A DNA stretch of 64,000 nt. It comes from Arcticibacterium luteifluviistationis (lineage in GTDB: Bacteria; Bacteroidota; Bacteroidia; Cytophagales; Spirosomataceae). Shown one piece after another: positions 19,182-27,604 of the stretch (the stretch's first letter is position 1; each line of letters begins with the position of its first letter). Both the position numbers and the translations under genes were made by a program. The stretch lies in assembly GCF_003258705.1 (NCBI RefSeq), contig NZ_CP029480.1:4278001-4342000 (forward strand). Reading direction: 5' to 3'. The notes under the pieces are model-generated. The model searched no databases. It was not told the origin of the DNA and saw only the letters and a program-made list of their open reading frames with translations.

Positions 19182-20459
19182 ATGAAAGGTGCTACTTTAG
19201 AAAATGAATACGCTTACATCAAAGACAGTAAGGTATTTTTAAAAGGGTATTTAGATTTACCCGAAAGACAAATTGGAGAAGTTAAAAGAACAGAAGAAGA
19301 GGCTTTTCAGTACTTTGTAAATCGCTATGACATTGCGGTGAAAAAAGTAGAGCAACTTGAAAAAGAAGTTGATGAGGCTGCAAATAAAGGTTCTTATCTA
19401 ACTAAACTACTTCAACTAAGAAAGAGACTAGAGAGTTTTGATGGTATAGGAAACTTTCTTCCTTTACTAACAAGATTGGACGTAAAAGAAGCCTATCTTA
19501 ATGGCTTAATTGAGCTAAATCAGAAGAATAATTTAAAGGTAAAAGAAGAACTGCTTTCTGAGACCAGAGCCATTTTTGAAAGTGATGATTGGGGGCCAGT
19601 TTCTGATCAGCTTCAGGATATTAGGACTCGTTGGATTAGGACGGGCCCAGTTGAAAAAAAGCTTAATGATGAAAAAGAAGAAGACTTCAAACAGCTTTTA
19701 GATTCTTTTTACCAAAGGAGAAAGGCGTTTTTTGATGAGCAAAATAAAATCATTGACGAGCGTAAGGCTAAATATGAAGCTCTTATAGAGACTTCTTATG
19801 ATCTTCATAGAAGAAGAGACTTTGAGGATGCTTTTGAAGACATGAAACGCATGCAGCGTGAGTGGAAAGAAGTAGGAGAACTCCCAGCTAAAATGATGAA
19901 ATTCCTTTATAGGAACTTTAAGAAATCAAATACTGGATTTTACGAGAAATATTGCAAGGCTAAAGGAATTCAAATCCAAAGAAGGGTTGACCCAAGAGTA
20001 GAGGCTCAGGTAAGAATGATGAAGGAGGCCGAAAGGTTAGCTACTGCCGAAAATGATGCAATTTTTGATTCTACAGTCAAAGCCAAAGTACTTTTGAATG
20101 AGTGGAAAAACATTAGAGTTCCTTCTCATGTAGCGGATAGAAATGTTGCTGAACGATTTCGAGCTGCGTGCGATAAGATTTTTGAATTAAGTTATTTGAT
20201 GAAAGTAGTTGGAAGGAAAAGTCCAACGTTTAACTTTTTAGATGACGATCAAAAGAATCACACAAAATACCGTGAGATGGAAAATATTGTTCGTCGAGCA
20301 CGTCATGATCTTCAACAATTAGAAGAAACTTCTAATGTAGGAGGAAGTGGTAGTGGAGATATGGATAGAATGATGTTTAACAACCTTAAAACGCAAAAAA
20401 GAAAGCTTCTAATGAAAGAGGTGATCTTAGAAGAATTGCGTCGAAATGCGGGTGCTTAA
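19182..20459 (+). CDS. DUF349 domain-containing protein
   Basis: 425 residues, highly charged and almost entirely alpha-helical. It contains several copies of the ~75-residue DUF349 unit with the conserved W-K pattern: DWGPVSDQLQDIRTRWIRTGPV, MQREWKEVGELP and VLLNEWKNIRVPS. DUF349 proteins are very common in Bacteroidota, with no firm function in this lineage. The stop is only 9 bases from the next gene, so both are probably in one transcript, although the products look unrelated. Confidence 0.88.
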   Translation: MKGATLENEYAYIKDSKVFLKGYLDLPERQIGEVKRTEEEAFQYFVNRYDIAVKKVEQLEKEVDEAANKGSYLTKLLQLRKRLESFDGIGNFLPLLTRLDVKEAYLNGLIELNQKNNLKVKEELLSETRAIFESDDWGPVSDQLQDIRTRWIRTGPVEKKLNDEKEEDFKQLLDSFYQRRKAFFDEQNKIIDERKAKYEALIETSYDLHRRRDFEDAFEDMKRMQREWKEVGELPAKMMKFLYRNFKKSNTGFYEKYCKAKGIQIQRRVDPRVEAQVRMMKEAERLATAENDAIFDSTVKAKVLLNEWKNIRVPSHVADRNVAERFRAACDKIFELSYLMKVVGRKSPTFNFLDDDQKNHTKYREMENIVRRARHDLQQLEETSNVGGSGSGDMDRMMFNNLKTQKRKLLMKEVILEELRRNAGA

Positions 20460-20468
20460 GGCGTTCAA

Positions 20469-22463
20469 ATGGTTATAGTAAGTCTTTTGTTTTTTGTTCT
20501 ATTCTTATTTTTCTTACATAAGAGTAGTGTTGTTATTGCAAAGAGTTTAAGCTCATATTTTATTTTCATGTTTTTGGGCTTGGTTGGCGTGAGCATACCC
20601 TTGGGTTATGTTTTGTCATTCTTGGATTTAACGGGTAGTTCAGTTTCTTGGTCTATTGGCTTATCGCTTATTGCTGGGATTGCATATTTTCTAATAACTC
20701 GTTCAGTTAAAGGTGATTTCATAAAACTATTCCAAGAGTCGCTAGATGAAAAAAAAGAGCTTTGGCAGAAAATAGGTCAAACTGAAAAAGTGATCTATTC
20801 TATTCTATTTTTTGGACTTTTAGTCTGTACGCTCATTAATGTTTATGTGCTTTTTGTCACTTACCCAAATGAATGGGATAGTATGACCGGCCATTTAGTA
20901 AAGTGTGCATATTATATTCAAAATGGGAATATGGATAGATTAAGTGGCACCACTTGGTCTATTGACTTTTATCCAAATTCGCTTCCATCGCTTCAAATAT
21001 TAGGCTTTCATGTATTTGGAGAGAAAGGTTTCAAACTCATTCATTTTCTATCTTATTGGATTTTCGTAATTACGAGCTACAGCATTACGGATGAGATATT
21101 TTCTAATAAAAGAGCATCCATTTTTGTTGGATTAATTTCAGCCTTATTGCCTTCTGCTTTAATTCAGGCTGTTACGACAGAAACAGACATAGTTCAGTCT
21201 GCTTATTTAGGTTTAGTGGTTTTGTTTTTGTTAAAAGTGTACAGGAAGCCATCGTGGTTAAATGTAGGGCTCTTCGTTTTGTCTTCTTCCATTTGGGTAT
21301 CGCATAAGGTAACGTTCATGTTAATTGGGCCCGCGGTAGCAGTTTTGGTGGTTTTCATGATTTGGAAAAGTCAAGAGGTTAGAAACAAGATTGTCAAAAC
21401 AGTAATTTTTCTTCTTTTGGGTTTAGCAATATATGTTTTGCCTAATGGCTATATAGCAAATGTCAAGGAGGTTGGTACCTTTAGCTTAGGAGCTCTTTCT
21501 GCCCCTGCAGAGGTTATGAAGTGGCATGGAATAGAAGGTTATTCAGGAATAGAAAAGCTAAAGAACTTTGAGTTTAACGTGCTAAGGTATTCTTCTGACT
21601 TTTTACAGTTGGATGGTATTAGAAATACAGAACTAGGTTCAGAGATTAATGATGCGTTCAGGTATTTTCCAAATAAAGTTTTTGATAAGTTTGGCTTAGA
21701 ACGTGGTCTTTATTGGGTTGTTTATCCATTTGAAATGATGGGTAATGAGCAAATGCATTTTTATAAAGAAAGGCCATATTGGGGTATTATTAGCTTTTTG
21801 TTGGTTTTACCTATACTTTTCTTTATCCTTCTTCGAGCTTGGAAAAATAGAGGGTCGGAGAAAATGCAGTTATCGCTTGTGTTCATAATTGCCGGACTTT
21901 TACATTTCCTCTCACTTTGCTTTTCGGCACCTTATGACCCGATTAAAGGAAGGTATTTCATGAACATGGTGGTATGGTTTATTCCTCTGCTAGCATGGTT
22001 TTTTGAAATTAAAAGAGGGAAGTTTTACTTAGTGTTTTGTTCAATAATTATCGTAATTTCTGGTTTCTTTACGCTAACTCATAGAGGGTTATATCCATTG
22101 ACAGGAAATAGGAGTATTTTTAAGCAAGACAGAATAGCACAATTGACACAAACTCGACCGGAAAGTACAGAGGCTTATTATGCTTTTGAGAAGTTAGTTC
22201 CTGAAGATGCGGTGGTGGCTTTAGGTACGCAGCAAGAGCATGAAGATTATGTGTATCCATTCTGGGGAGCGGAGTTTAAAAGAACGCTAATTCCAATTCA
22301 TCCGTTTAGGGCAGCAGTAAAACCAATTCCAAAAGAAGCAGAATATTTGGTCTATTCTGAGGGTGTTATTCCATTTAAAGAGGGCGATGTCAGACTTAAT
22401 GAAGGGGATAAAGAACCAGATACTCCAGTAATGGAAAGTACGTTTTTCTTGAGGAAGCTGTAA
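20469..22463 (+). CDS. Polytopic GT-C-type membrane glycosyltransferase (GT39/ArnT-like)
   Basis: 664 residues with ~11-12 membrane helices and a C-terminal soluble domain (about residue 560 on). The first large extracytoplasmic loop has YPNEWDSMTGHLVKCAYYIQ, resembling the acidic loop motif of GT-C transferases that use polyprenyl-phosphate sugars, and TTETDIVQSAYLGL matches the second loop. No close named family is recognised. Expected activity: transfer of a lipid-linked sugar to a glycan or protein in the periplasm. It precedes the ACP/KASIII cluster, but there is an 84-base gap with a separate candidate promoter. Confidence 0.65.
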   Translation: MVIVSLLFFVLFLFFLHKSSVVIAKSLSSYFIFMFLGLVGVSIPLGYVLSFLDLTGSSVSWSIGLSLIAGIAYFLITRSVKGDFIKLFQESLDEKKELWQKIGQTEKVIYSILFFGLLVCTLINVYVLFVTYPNEWDSMTGHLVKCAYYIQNGNMDRLSGTTWSIDFYPNSLPSLQILGFHVFGEKGFKLIHFLSYWIFVITSYSITDEIFSNKRASIFVGLISALLPSALIQAVTTETDIVQSAYLGLVVLFLLKVYRKPSWLNVGLFVLSSSIWVSHKVTFMLIGPAVAVLVVFMIWKSQEVRNKIVKTVIFLLLGLAIYVLPNGYIANVKEVGTFSLGALSAPAEVMKWHGIEGYSGIEKLKNFEFNVLRYSSDFLQLDGIRNTELGSEINDAFRYFPNKVFDKFGLERGLYWVVYPFEMMGNEQMHFYKERPYWGIISFLLVLPILFFILLRAWKNRGSEKMQLSLVFIIAGLLHFLSLCFSAPYDPIKGRYFMNMVVWFIPLLAWFFEIKRGKFYLVFCSIIIVISGFFTLTHRGLYPLTGNRSIFKQDRIAQLTQTRPESTEAYYAFEKLVPEDAVVALGTQQEHEDYVYPFWGAEFKRTLIPIHPFRAAVKPIPKEAEYLVYSEGVIPFKEGDVRLNEGDKEPDTPVMESTFFLRKL

Positions 22464-22501
22464 GGCCTGACGTTCATCATAATTATTACTGGCTTTTTCG
22501 T

Positions 22502-22509
22502 TACCTTTG
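22502..22509 (+). promoter_or_regulatory. Bacteroidota -7 element before the ACP gene
   Basis: TACCTTTG matches TAnnTTTG, 38 bases before the ATG. No good TTG -33 match. It probably starts the transcript of the ACP/KASIII cluster. Confidence 0.5.
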
Positions 22510-22547
22510 TTGCGTTAATTTATACATAGAAAAGGAACTAGATCGGA

Positions 22548-22778
22548 ATGGATATAGAAGAATTTATTCAGCTTTTTGCAGAGCAATTTGATGAAACAGA
22601 AGTTTCAGAATTTAAACCTGAGACAGAATTTAGACAACTGGAAGAGTGGGATTCTATGGTAGCATTAATGATAATTGCTATGGTAGATGAGGAATACGGC
22701 GTTAAAGTAAGTGGAGATGATATTAGAAACTCTGCCACAATTAAAGACTTGATGGATGTAGTTGCTTCAAAAAAATAA
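22548..22778 (+). CDS. Acyl carrier protein (dedicated, cluster-associated)
   Basis: 76 residues, acidic, with the phosphopantetheine attachment site in EEWDSMVAL: serine 36 after aspartate 35. The canonical DSL is DSM here, and the helix II sequence differs from housekeeping fatty-acid ACP, so this is probably a specialised carrier. It is followed 6 bases later by a ketoacyl-ACP synthase III gene. It likely carries the acyl chain made by the two adjacent synthases and delivers it to an acyltransferase. Confidence 0.9.
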   Translation: MDIEEFIQLFAEQFDETEVSEFKPETEFRQLEEWDSMVALMIIAMVDEEYGVKVSGDDIRNSATIKDLMDVVASKK

Positions 22779-22784
22779 TACTCA

Positions 22785-23837
22785 ATGTCGCATTTAAATA
22801 TACCTAATGTAAGTATTCGAGGCTTGGCCGCAACGGTTCCTGCCTTGAGGAAAGATAATCTAACAGACCCTTTGGTTACTGATGCTGAAAAGGTTCTAAA
22901 GAATACAGGTATTCAAATAAGACACGTGGCTTCAGAGAGTATTTGTGCTTCAGACTTATGTGAAGATGCCGCAAAGAGACTTTTAACAGAATTAAAGTGG
23001 TATCCAGAAGAGGTGGATTGTTTGATATTTGTTAGTCAAACGCCAGATTATATACTTCCAGCTACCGCAACTTTGCTTCAAGAAAGACTTGGCTTGTCTC
23101 AAGGCTGTTATGCTATTGATATTGCGATGGGTTGTAGTGGTTATGTTTTAGGCTTAAGCAATATTGCTGCATTAATGCAAGGTGGACTTTTCAAAAAAGG
23201 ATTACTGCTGGTAGGTGATACTATTTCAAGAACATGCTCTCCAAACGACAGAAGTACTTATCCGTTATTTGGTGATGCGGGTTCCGCTACGGCTTTGGAG
23301 TTTGACAAGGATGCCGCAGAAATGAAGTTTAGTTTTGGTACTGATGGCTCAGGAAAAGATGCCATTATTATCAAAGACGGAGGATTTAGGAGCCCATTTA
23401 ATTCAGAGTCTTTAATTCGAAAAGAAATTAGTGACGGAATATCCAGAACTGATGCCGATCTGGTGTTGGATGGGATGGATGTTTTTTCGTTTGGTATAAG
23501 TAAGGGGCCTAGCAGTGTAAAAGACTTGGTTTCTTTTTTTGAAATTGACATGGATTCCGTGGACAATTTTATATTTCATCAAGCAAATCTTTTTATGAAT
23601 GAAAAGATTCGTAAAAAGCTAAAAATAGAGGAGGCAAAGGTGCCTTATTCTTTAAGGAAATTTGGTAATACCAGTTCGGCCACTATTCCATTAACCTTGG
23701 TTAGTGAAAGGCGAGAGGCTTTAAATAAGACTTCTCAGAAAAACATTGCCTGTGCTTTTGGCGTTGGTCTATCATGGGCGTCTGTCTACTTTGAAACAGA
23801 AAACTTGGTAATTCCGGAGATTGGATATTTGAATTAA
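22785..23837 (+). CDS. 3-oxoacyl-ACP synthase III family enzyme (first of a tandem pair)
   Basis: 350 residues, thiolase fold. The full KASIII catalytic triad is present: C117 in AMGCSGYVLG, H265 in FHQANLF and N295 in FGNTSSATIP. FabH-type enzymes condense an acyl-CoA or acyl-ACP with malonyl-ACP. Being a second, non-housekeeping copy beside its own ACP suggests a specialised priming or acyl-transfer reaction. It ends 5 bases before another KASIII gene of quite different sequence, so the pair is not a recent duplication. Confidence 0.9.
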   Translation: MSHLNIPNVSIRGLAATVPALRKDNLTDPLVTDAEKVLKNTGIQIRHVASESICASDLCEDAAKRLLTELKWYPEEVDCLIFVSQTPDYILPATATLLQERLGLSQGCYAIDIAMGCSGYVLGLSNIAALMQGGLFKKGLLLVGDTISRTCSPNDRSTYPLFGDAGSATALEFDKDAAEMKFSFGTDGSGKDAIIIKDGGFRSPFNSESLIRKEISDGISRTDADLVLDGMDVFSFGISKGPSSVKDLVSFFEIDMDSVDNFIFHQANLFMNEKIRKKLKIEEAKVPYSLRKFGNTSSATIPLTLVSERREALNKTSQKNIACAFGVGLSWASVYFETENLVIPEIGYLN

Positions 23838-23842
23838 TTACT

Positions 23843-24817
23843 ATGGCAGCCTTTATAAAAGCGATATCTTATTATTTGCCAGAAACGATTTTGACTAATG
23901 AAGAGTTGGTCAAAGAGTTTCCAGAGTGGACTGTTGAGAAAGTGGCGAAAAAGGTAGGCATAAGTCAAAGGCACATTGCCGCTGAAGATGAGTTTGTGTC
24001 TGACATGGCGGTTTCTGCCGGTCGAAGACTTTTTGAAGAAAATAAAATAAACCCTTCTGAAATTGATTTTGTGTTGCTTTGCACGCAAAGTCCAGATTAT
24101 TTTTTACCTGCCACGGCCTGTATAGTTCAAGATAAATTAGGAATTCCTAAAACGGCTGGAGCCTTGGATTATAATCAAGGTTGCTCAGGTTATGTTTATG
24201 GCTTGGCTTTAGCCAAAGGCTTAATTGCGGCTGGTGTGGCGAAAAACATTTTGTTAATTACCTCTGAAACCTATTCTAAACATATTCAAAAATCTGATAA
24301 AGGAAATCGGACTATTTTTGGAGATGCAGCTTCTGCAAGTTTAATAAGTACAGATGGTTTTGCGGAGATAGGAGCGTTTGAATTAGGAACAGATGGAAGT
24401 GGTTATGATGATTTGATTGTCAAAAATGGTGGAATGAAGTCTCCTAAAATAGGGGATGAGTCATCGGACGACTATTTATATATGAATGGTTCAGGAGTTT
24501 TTAATTTTACCATTGCTGCGGTTCCTGGACTAATTAATGAGACATTAAAGAAAAACGGAGTAGAAGATATCACAGGAATAGATTGGTTTGTATTTCATCA
24601 AGCCAACTCCTTTATGCTTAATCACCTTAGAAAGAAGGTGGGAATTGAAAAAGAAAACTTTTTGATGCATATGGAAAACTGTGGGAATACAGTTTCTTCG
24701 ACCTTACCAATTGTATTAAAAGAACACAAAGAGAGCTTTAAGAGTGGCGACAAAGTTGTTTTAGCTGGTTTTGGGGTTGGATACTCTTGGGGTGGAACAA
24801 TGCTTACTGTCGTTTAA
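23843..24817 (+). CDS. 3-oxoacyl-ACP synthase III family enzyme (second of the pair)
   Basis: 324 residues, close to the normal FabH length. Complete Cys-His-Asn triad: C114 in NQGCSGYVYG, H252 in FHQANSF and N282 in NCGNTVSSTLP. The other strongly conserved segments (SPDYFLPATACIVQDKLG, FGDAASASL, FGVGYSWGGTML) are intact, so both synthases look active. Candidate roles are successive condensations or two primer specificities. It lies 10 bases before the NeuD-like acyltransferase gene, indicating an operon. Confidence 0.92.
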   Translation: MAAFIKAISYYLPETILTNEELVKEFPEWTVEKVAKKVGISQRHIAAEDEFVSDMAVSAGRRLFEENKINPSEIDFVLLCTQSPDYFLPATACIVQDKLGIPKTAGALDYNQGCSGYVYGLALAKGLIAAGVAKNILLITSETYSKHIQKSDKGNRTIFGDAASASLISTDGFAEIGAFELGTDGSGYDDLIVKNGGMKSPKIGDESSDDYLYMNGSGVFNFTIAAVPGLINETLKKNGVEDITGIDWFVFHQANSFMLNHLRKKVGIEKENFLMHMENCGNTVSSTLPIVLKEHKESFKSGDKVVLAGFGVGYSWGGTMLTVV

Positions 24818-24827
24818 ATAATACTAA

Positions 24828-25460
24828 ATGAAAAATCTTATCATTATAGGAGCAAGAGGTTTTGGGAGAGAAGTCTTTGACTTGGCTAAAAACACCCAAG
24901 CTTTTAAAGACGGTGAATATATAATCAAAGGCTTTCTGGATGACAAAACGGATGCTTTAGAGCCTTATAATGGCTACCCTCCAATTTTAGGAGGAGTGGA
25001 GACTTATGAAATTGAAAAGGATGACGTTTTTGTTTGTGCTTTGGGCACGGTACAGCCTAAAAAACACTATGCCCAGTTAATTTTAGATAAAGGTGGCGAA
25101 TTTATTAATTTGGTTGATTTGCAAGCCAACGTCCGCTCAGACATAAGTCATCTTAAAGGTGTGCTAATATTTTCTTTTGTTTTCGTTTCGGTTGATGTGA
25201 CCTTATCAGATTTTGTTTCTATCCAGCATTTTGCCTGCTTAGGTCATGATGCAAAGGTGGGTCAGTGGTCTCACATGAGTTCTTATAGCACTATTACAGG
25301 CTTTACTGTCTTAGAGGAAGAGGTGATGTTGCAAACAGCGGCAAAGGTGGTTCCTAAGAAAACGGTAGGGAAAGGCTCTATGGTAGGAGCAGGCTCTCTA
25401 GTGATAAAAAATGTTAAACCCGGTGAGTCTGTTTTTGGTAGCCCAGCCAGAAAAATGTAA
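24828..25460 (+). CDS. NeuD/PglD-like sugar O-/N-acyltransferase
   Basis: 210 residues. The N-terminal part starts NLIIIGARGFGREVFDLA, the nucleotide-sugar binding subdomain of the NeuD/PglD family. The C-terminal ~110 residues are left-handed beta-helix hexapeptide repeats (HFACLGHDAKVGQWSHMSSY ... VGKGSMVGAGSLVIKNV) ending in GSPARKM. Such enzymes acylate UDP-amino sugars or sialic acids. The adjacent ACP and KASIII genes raise the possibility that the donor here is an acyl-ACP rather than acetyl-CoA; this is inference. Confidence 0.85.
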   Translation: MKNLIIIGARGFGREVFDLAKNTQAFKDGEYIIKGFLDDKTDALEPYNGYPPILGGVETYEIEKDDVFVCALGTVQPKKHYAQLILDKGGEFINLVDLQANVRSDISHLKGVLIFSFVFVSVDVTLSDFVSIQHFACLGHDAKVGQWSHMSSYSTITGFTVLEEEVMLQTAAKVVPKKTVGKGSMVGAGSLVIKNVKPGESVFGSPARKM

Positions 25461-25466
25461 GTAAAT

Positions 25467-26450
25467 ATGGTTGCAAACCCAATGGTAAGTGTCGTGATGA
25501 TAACTTACAATCATGAGTTGTTCATTGAAGAATCTCTTCTTTCAATATTAAATCAGGAAACTAGTTTTGAATATGAGGTAATTGTCGGGAATGATCATTC
25601 TACAGACAAGACCGATAGCATAGTTCAAAGTATTATTGAAACTCACCCCAAAGGCTATAGAGTTAACTACTATAATAACAATCCCAACCTGGGTGTTACC
25701 ACCAATTCAAAAAAGGCTTTGGATATGGTGCGTGGCAAATACATGGCTCTTTGTGAAGGGGATGATTTTTGGATAGACAATCAAAAACTTCAAAAACAAG
25801 TGGACTTTCTTGAGCAAAACGATGATTTTGCTATTTGTTTTCATAACACTAGAGTCGATTATTTTGACAAGAAGGTACCTTCGTACTATGTCAATGAAAA
25901 CATTGAAAAAGATGTTTTTACCTTGGACGACATGATAGGAGAAGATGAGATCTGGTTTACGGCTACAGCCAGTTTGATGATTCGTTCAGCAGCCTACGGC
26001 AAAACACCAGACTGGCTTTTGACATCAAAAAGTGGAGACATTCCAATCATTATTTTGGCGGCAAGGCGTGGTAAAATTAAATATTTGCCCGATGTTATGG
26101 CGGTTTATAGGAAAAACTTGGCCAGTTATAGCCATACAGATAGCCATGAAGATAAATTATTCCTATGGAATCGGATTTTCATGTATAACAAATTAAATGA
26201 AGAAACGGGCTTTAAGTTTAATGATAGGTTTAAAAGGAATATTGCCAGGTACTATTTTATGCTGTTAAATTCAAAACAGTACAAGAACAGGTATTTTAAG
26301 AATTTCCCTATCATTTTTAAATATATTCAACTTACTTTTCCTAATATTCCAAACCTGAAATTGGTGTTAAGGGACCATTTGATACCACCTTTGGTAATGG
26401 ATTCCATTAGAAAAGTAAAGAAGGCATTTGGTCTTATCCCTTCTGAGTGA
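25467..26450 (+). CDS. Family 2 glycosyltransferase
   Basis: 327 residues with a GT-A fold. The N-terminus MVSVVMITYNHELFIEESLLSILNQ is typical of GT2, followed by the nucleotide-binding VIVGNDHSTD and the metal-binding CEGDDFW motif near residue 95. It is cytoplasmic with no membrane helices. It follows the acyltransferase by 6 bases and would extend a glycan or transfer a sugar in the same pathway. Sugar specificity is not visible. Confidence 0.9.
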   Translation: MVANPMVSVVMITYNHELFIEESLLSILNQETSFEYEVIVGNDHSTDKTDSIVQSIIETHPKGYRVNYYNNNPNLGVTTNSKKALDMVRGKYMALCEGDDFWIDNQKLQKQVDFLEQNDDFAICFHNTRVDYFDKKVPSYYVNENIEKDVFTLDDMIGEDEIWFTATASLMIRSAAYGKTPDWLLTSKSGDIPIIILAARRGKIKYLPDVMAVYRKNLASYSHTDSHEDKLFLWNRIFMYNKLNEETGFKFNDRFKRNIARYYFMLLNSKQYKNRYFKNFPIIFKYIQLTFPNIPNLKLVLRDHLIPPLVMDSIRKVKKAFGLIPSE

Positions 26451-26463
26451 TAAATCTTTAGCA

Positions 26464-26471
26464 TATCTTTG
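26464..26471 (+). promoter_or_regulatory. Bacteroidota -7 element before the Rieske oxygenase
   Basis: TATCTTTG fits TAnnTTTG, 19 bases before the ATG. The -33 position has only TTC. It may provide an extra start inside the cluster. Confidence 0.4.
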
Positions 26472-26489
26472 AAAAAAAACAAAACCTAG

Positions 26490-27602
26490 ATGTCTCAGTT
26501 TCTTTCTGCCATCATTCCGAATGAAAAGTATTATGAAAAGAGTGCATTTGAGCAGGAAAACCAGAAAGTTTTTCAAGAATCCTGGTATTATATAGGGCTA
26601 ACAAGCTCTTTAGCAGAGAAGAACGATTTCATTACCACAGATATAGGTGGGAAATCGGTGGTGATTCAAAACATTAAGGGAGTAATTAAGGCTTTTCACA
26701 ATGTTTGTACACATAGGTTTAACAAAATAAAAACGGAAAGGGCTGGAAATGGGTCCTTAACTTGCCCATATCATGGCTGGTCATATAATCAAGATGGAAT
26801 CCCATTTGGAATTCCTCTAAAAAAAGAATTTCAAGGCTTAGACAAAGAGTCTCTTCAAACCCTCTGTTTACCAGAGTTCAAAGTTGACTTTTGTGGCAAG
26901 TTCGTTTTTGTCAATGTTTCAAATTCCGAAGTTTCCTTGGAAGAGTTTCTTGGTGAGAGTGCTATTAAGTTGAAGGAGATTAGCATAATGATTGGTAGAA
27001 AAATAGAATACCATGAAATTCCAAATAAGGCGAACTGGAAGATTGTAGTAGAAAACACATTAGAAGGTTATCACATCACTAATGTACACCCAACTACTTT
27101 TTTTAAACAGGGCTTTACCCTGAAATCAGAAGTTGATTTTGAGGTACAGGGTCAACACACCAACATGACTTTACATTTGGCAGAAAGCCATAAAGACGAT
27201 AAGAAAAGAGCGAAGTTTCACAAGCTTTTAGCTAACAGACCATTTCAGCCAGAAGGCTTTTTTCATCAATTAGTGTTTCCTAACCTATCAATCGGTTCTC
27301 TATTTGGTATTACGGTCTATATAGGAAGTATAAAGTCAGTTTCGCCTGATGAATCTGTTTTTGCTTATGAACTTTATGAGACAAATCTAGGAGAAGGGGA
27401 ACTACTATCAGACGCAATATCCGAGGTCGTTAAATTCTCTTCAATAGAGTTTACAAGAACTACTTTGGCTGAGGATAAAGAAATTTGTGAAAACGTCCAG
27501 AAAGGGATGGAGCAGTCAAACGCTACCAAAGGAGTATTGAACTCTTCAGAAATTAGAATTTGGGAGTTTCAAAAATCATATATGAATCTAATTAACAAAT
27601 AA
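26490..27602 (+). CDS. Rieske non-haem iron oxygenase, alpha-subunit type
   Basis: 370 residues. The Rieske [2Fe-2S] ligands are C73-x-H75 (CTHRF) and C92-x2-H95 (CPYHGW). The mononuclear iron site is H195 and H200 in ENTLEGYHITNVH with D329 in EDKEICE as the likely third ligand. Glutamate 192 takes the place of the aspartate that bridges the two iron sites in many dioxygenases, as in choline monooxygenase/GbcA-like enzymes. It therefore probably hydroxylates or demethylates a small or lipid-linked substrate using electrons from a reductase that is not encoded nearby. Lying 2 bases upstream of the FAD oxidoreductase and after glycan genes, it is an uncommon partner for a glycan cluster. Confidence 0.88.
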   Translation: MSQFLSAIIPNEKYYEKSAFEQENQKVFQESWYYIGLTSSLAEKNDFITTDIGGKSVVIQNIKGVIKAFHNVCTHRFNKIKTERAGNGSLTCPYHGWSYNQDGIPFGIPLKKEFQGLDKESLQTLCLPEFKVDFCGKFVFVNVSNSEVSLEEFLGESAIKLKEISIMIGRKIEYHEIPNKANWKIVVENTLEGYHITNVHPTTFFKQGFTLKSEVDFEVQGQHTNMTLHLAESHKDDKKRAKFHKLLANRPFQPEGFFHQLVFPNLSIGSLFGITVYIGSIKSVSPDESVFAYELYETNLGEGELLSDAISEVVKFSSIEFTRTTLAEDKEICENVQKGMEQSNATKGVLNSSEIRIWEFQKSYMNLINK

Positions 27603-27604
27603 AA

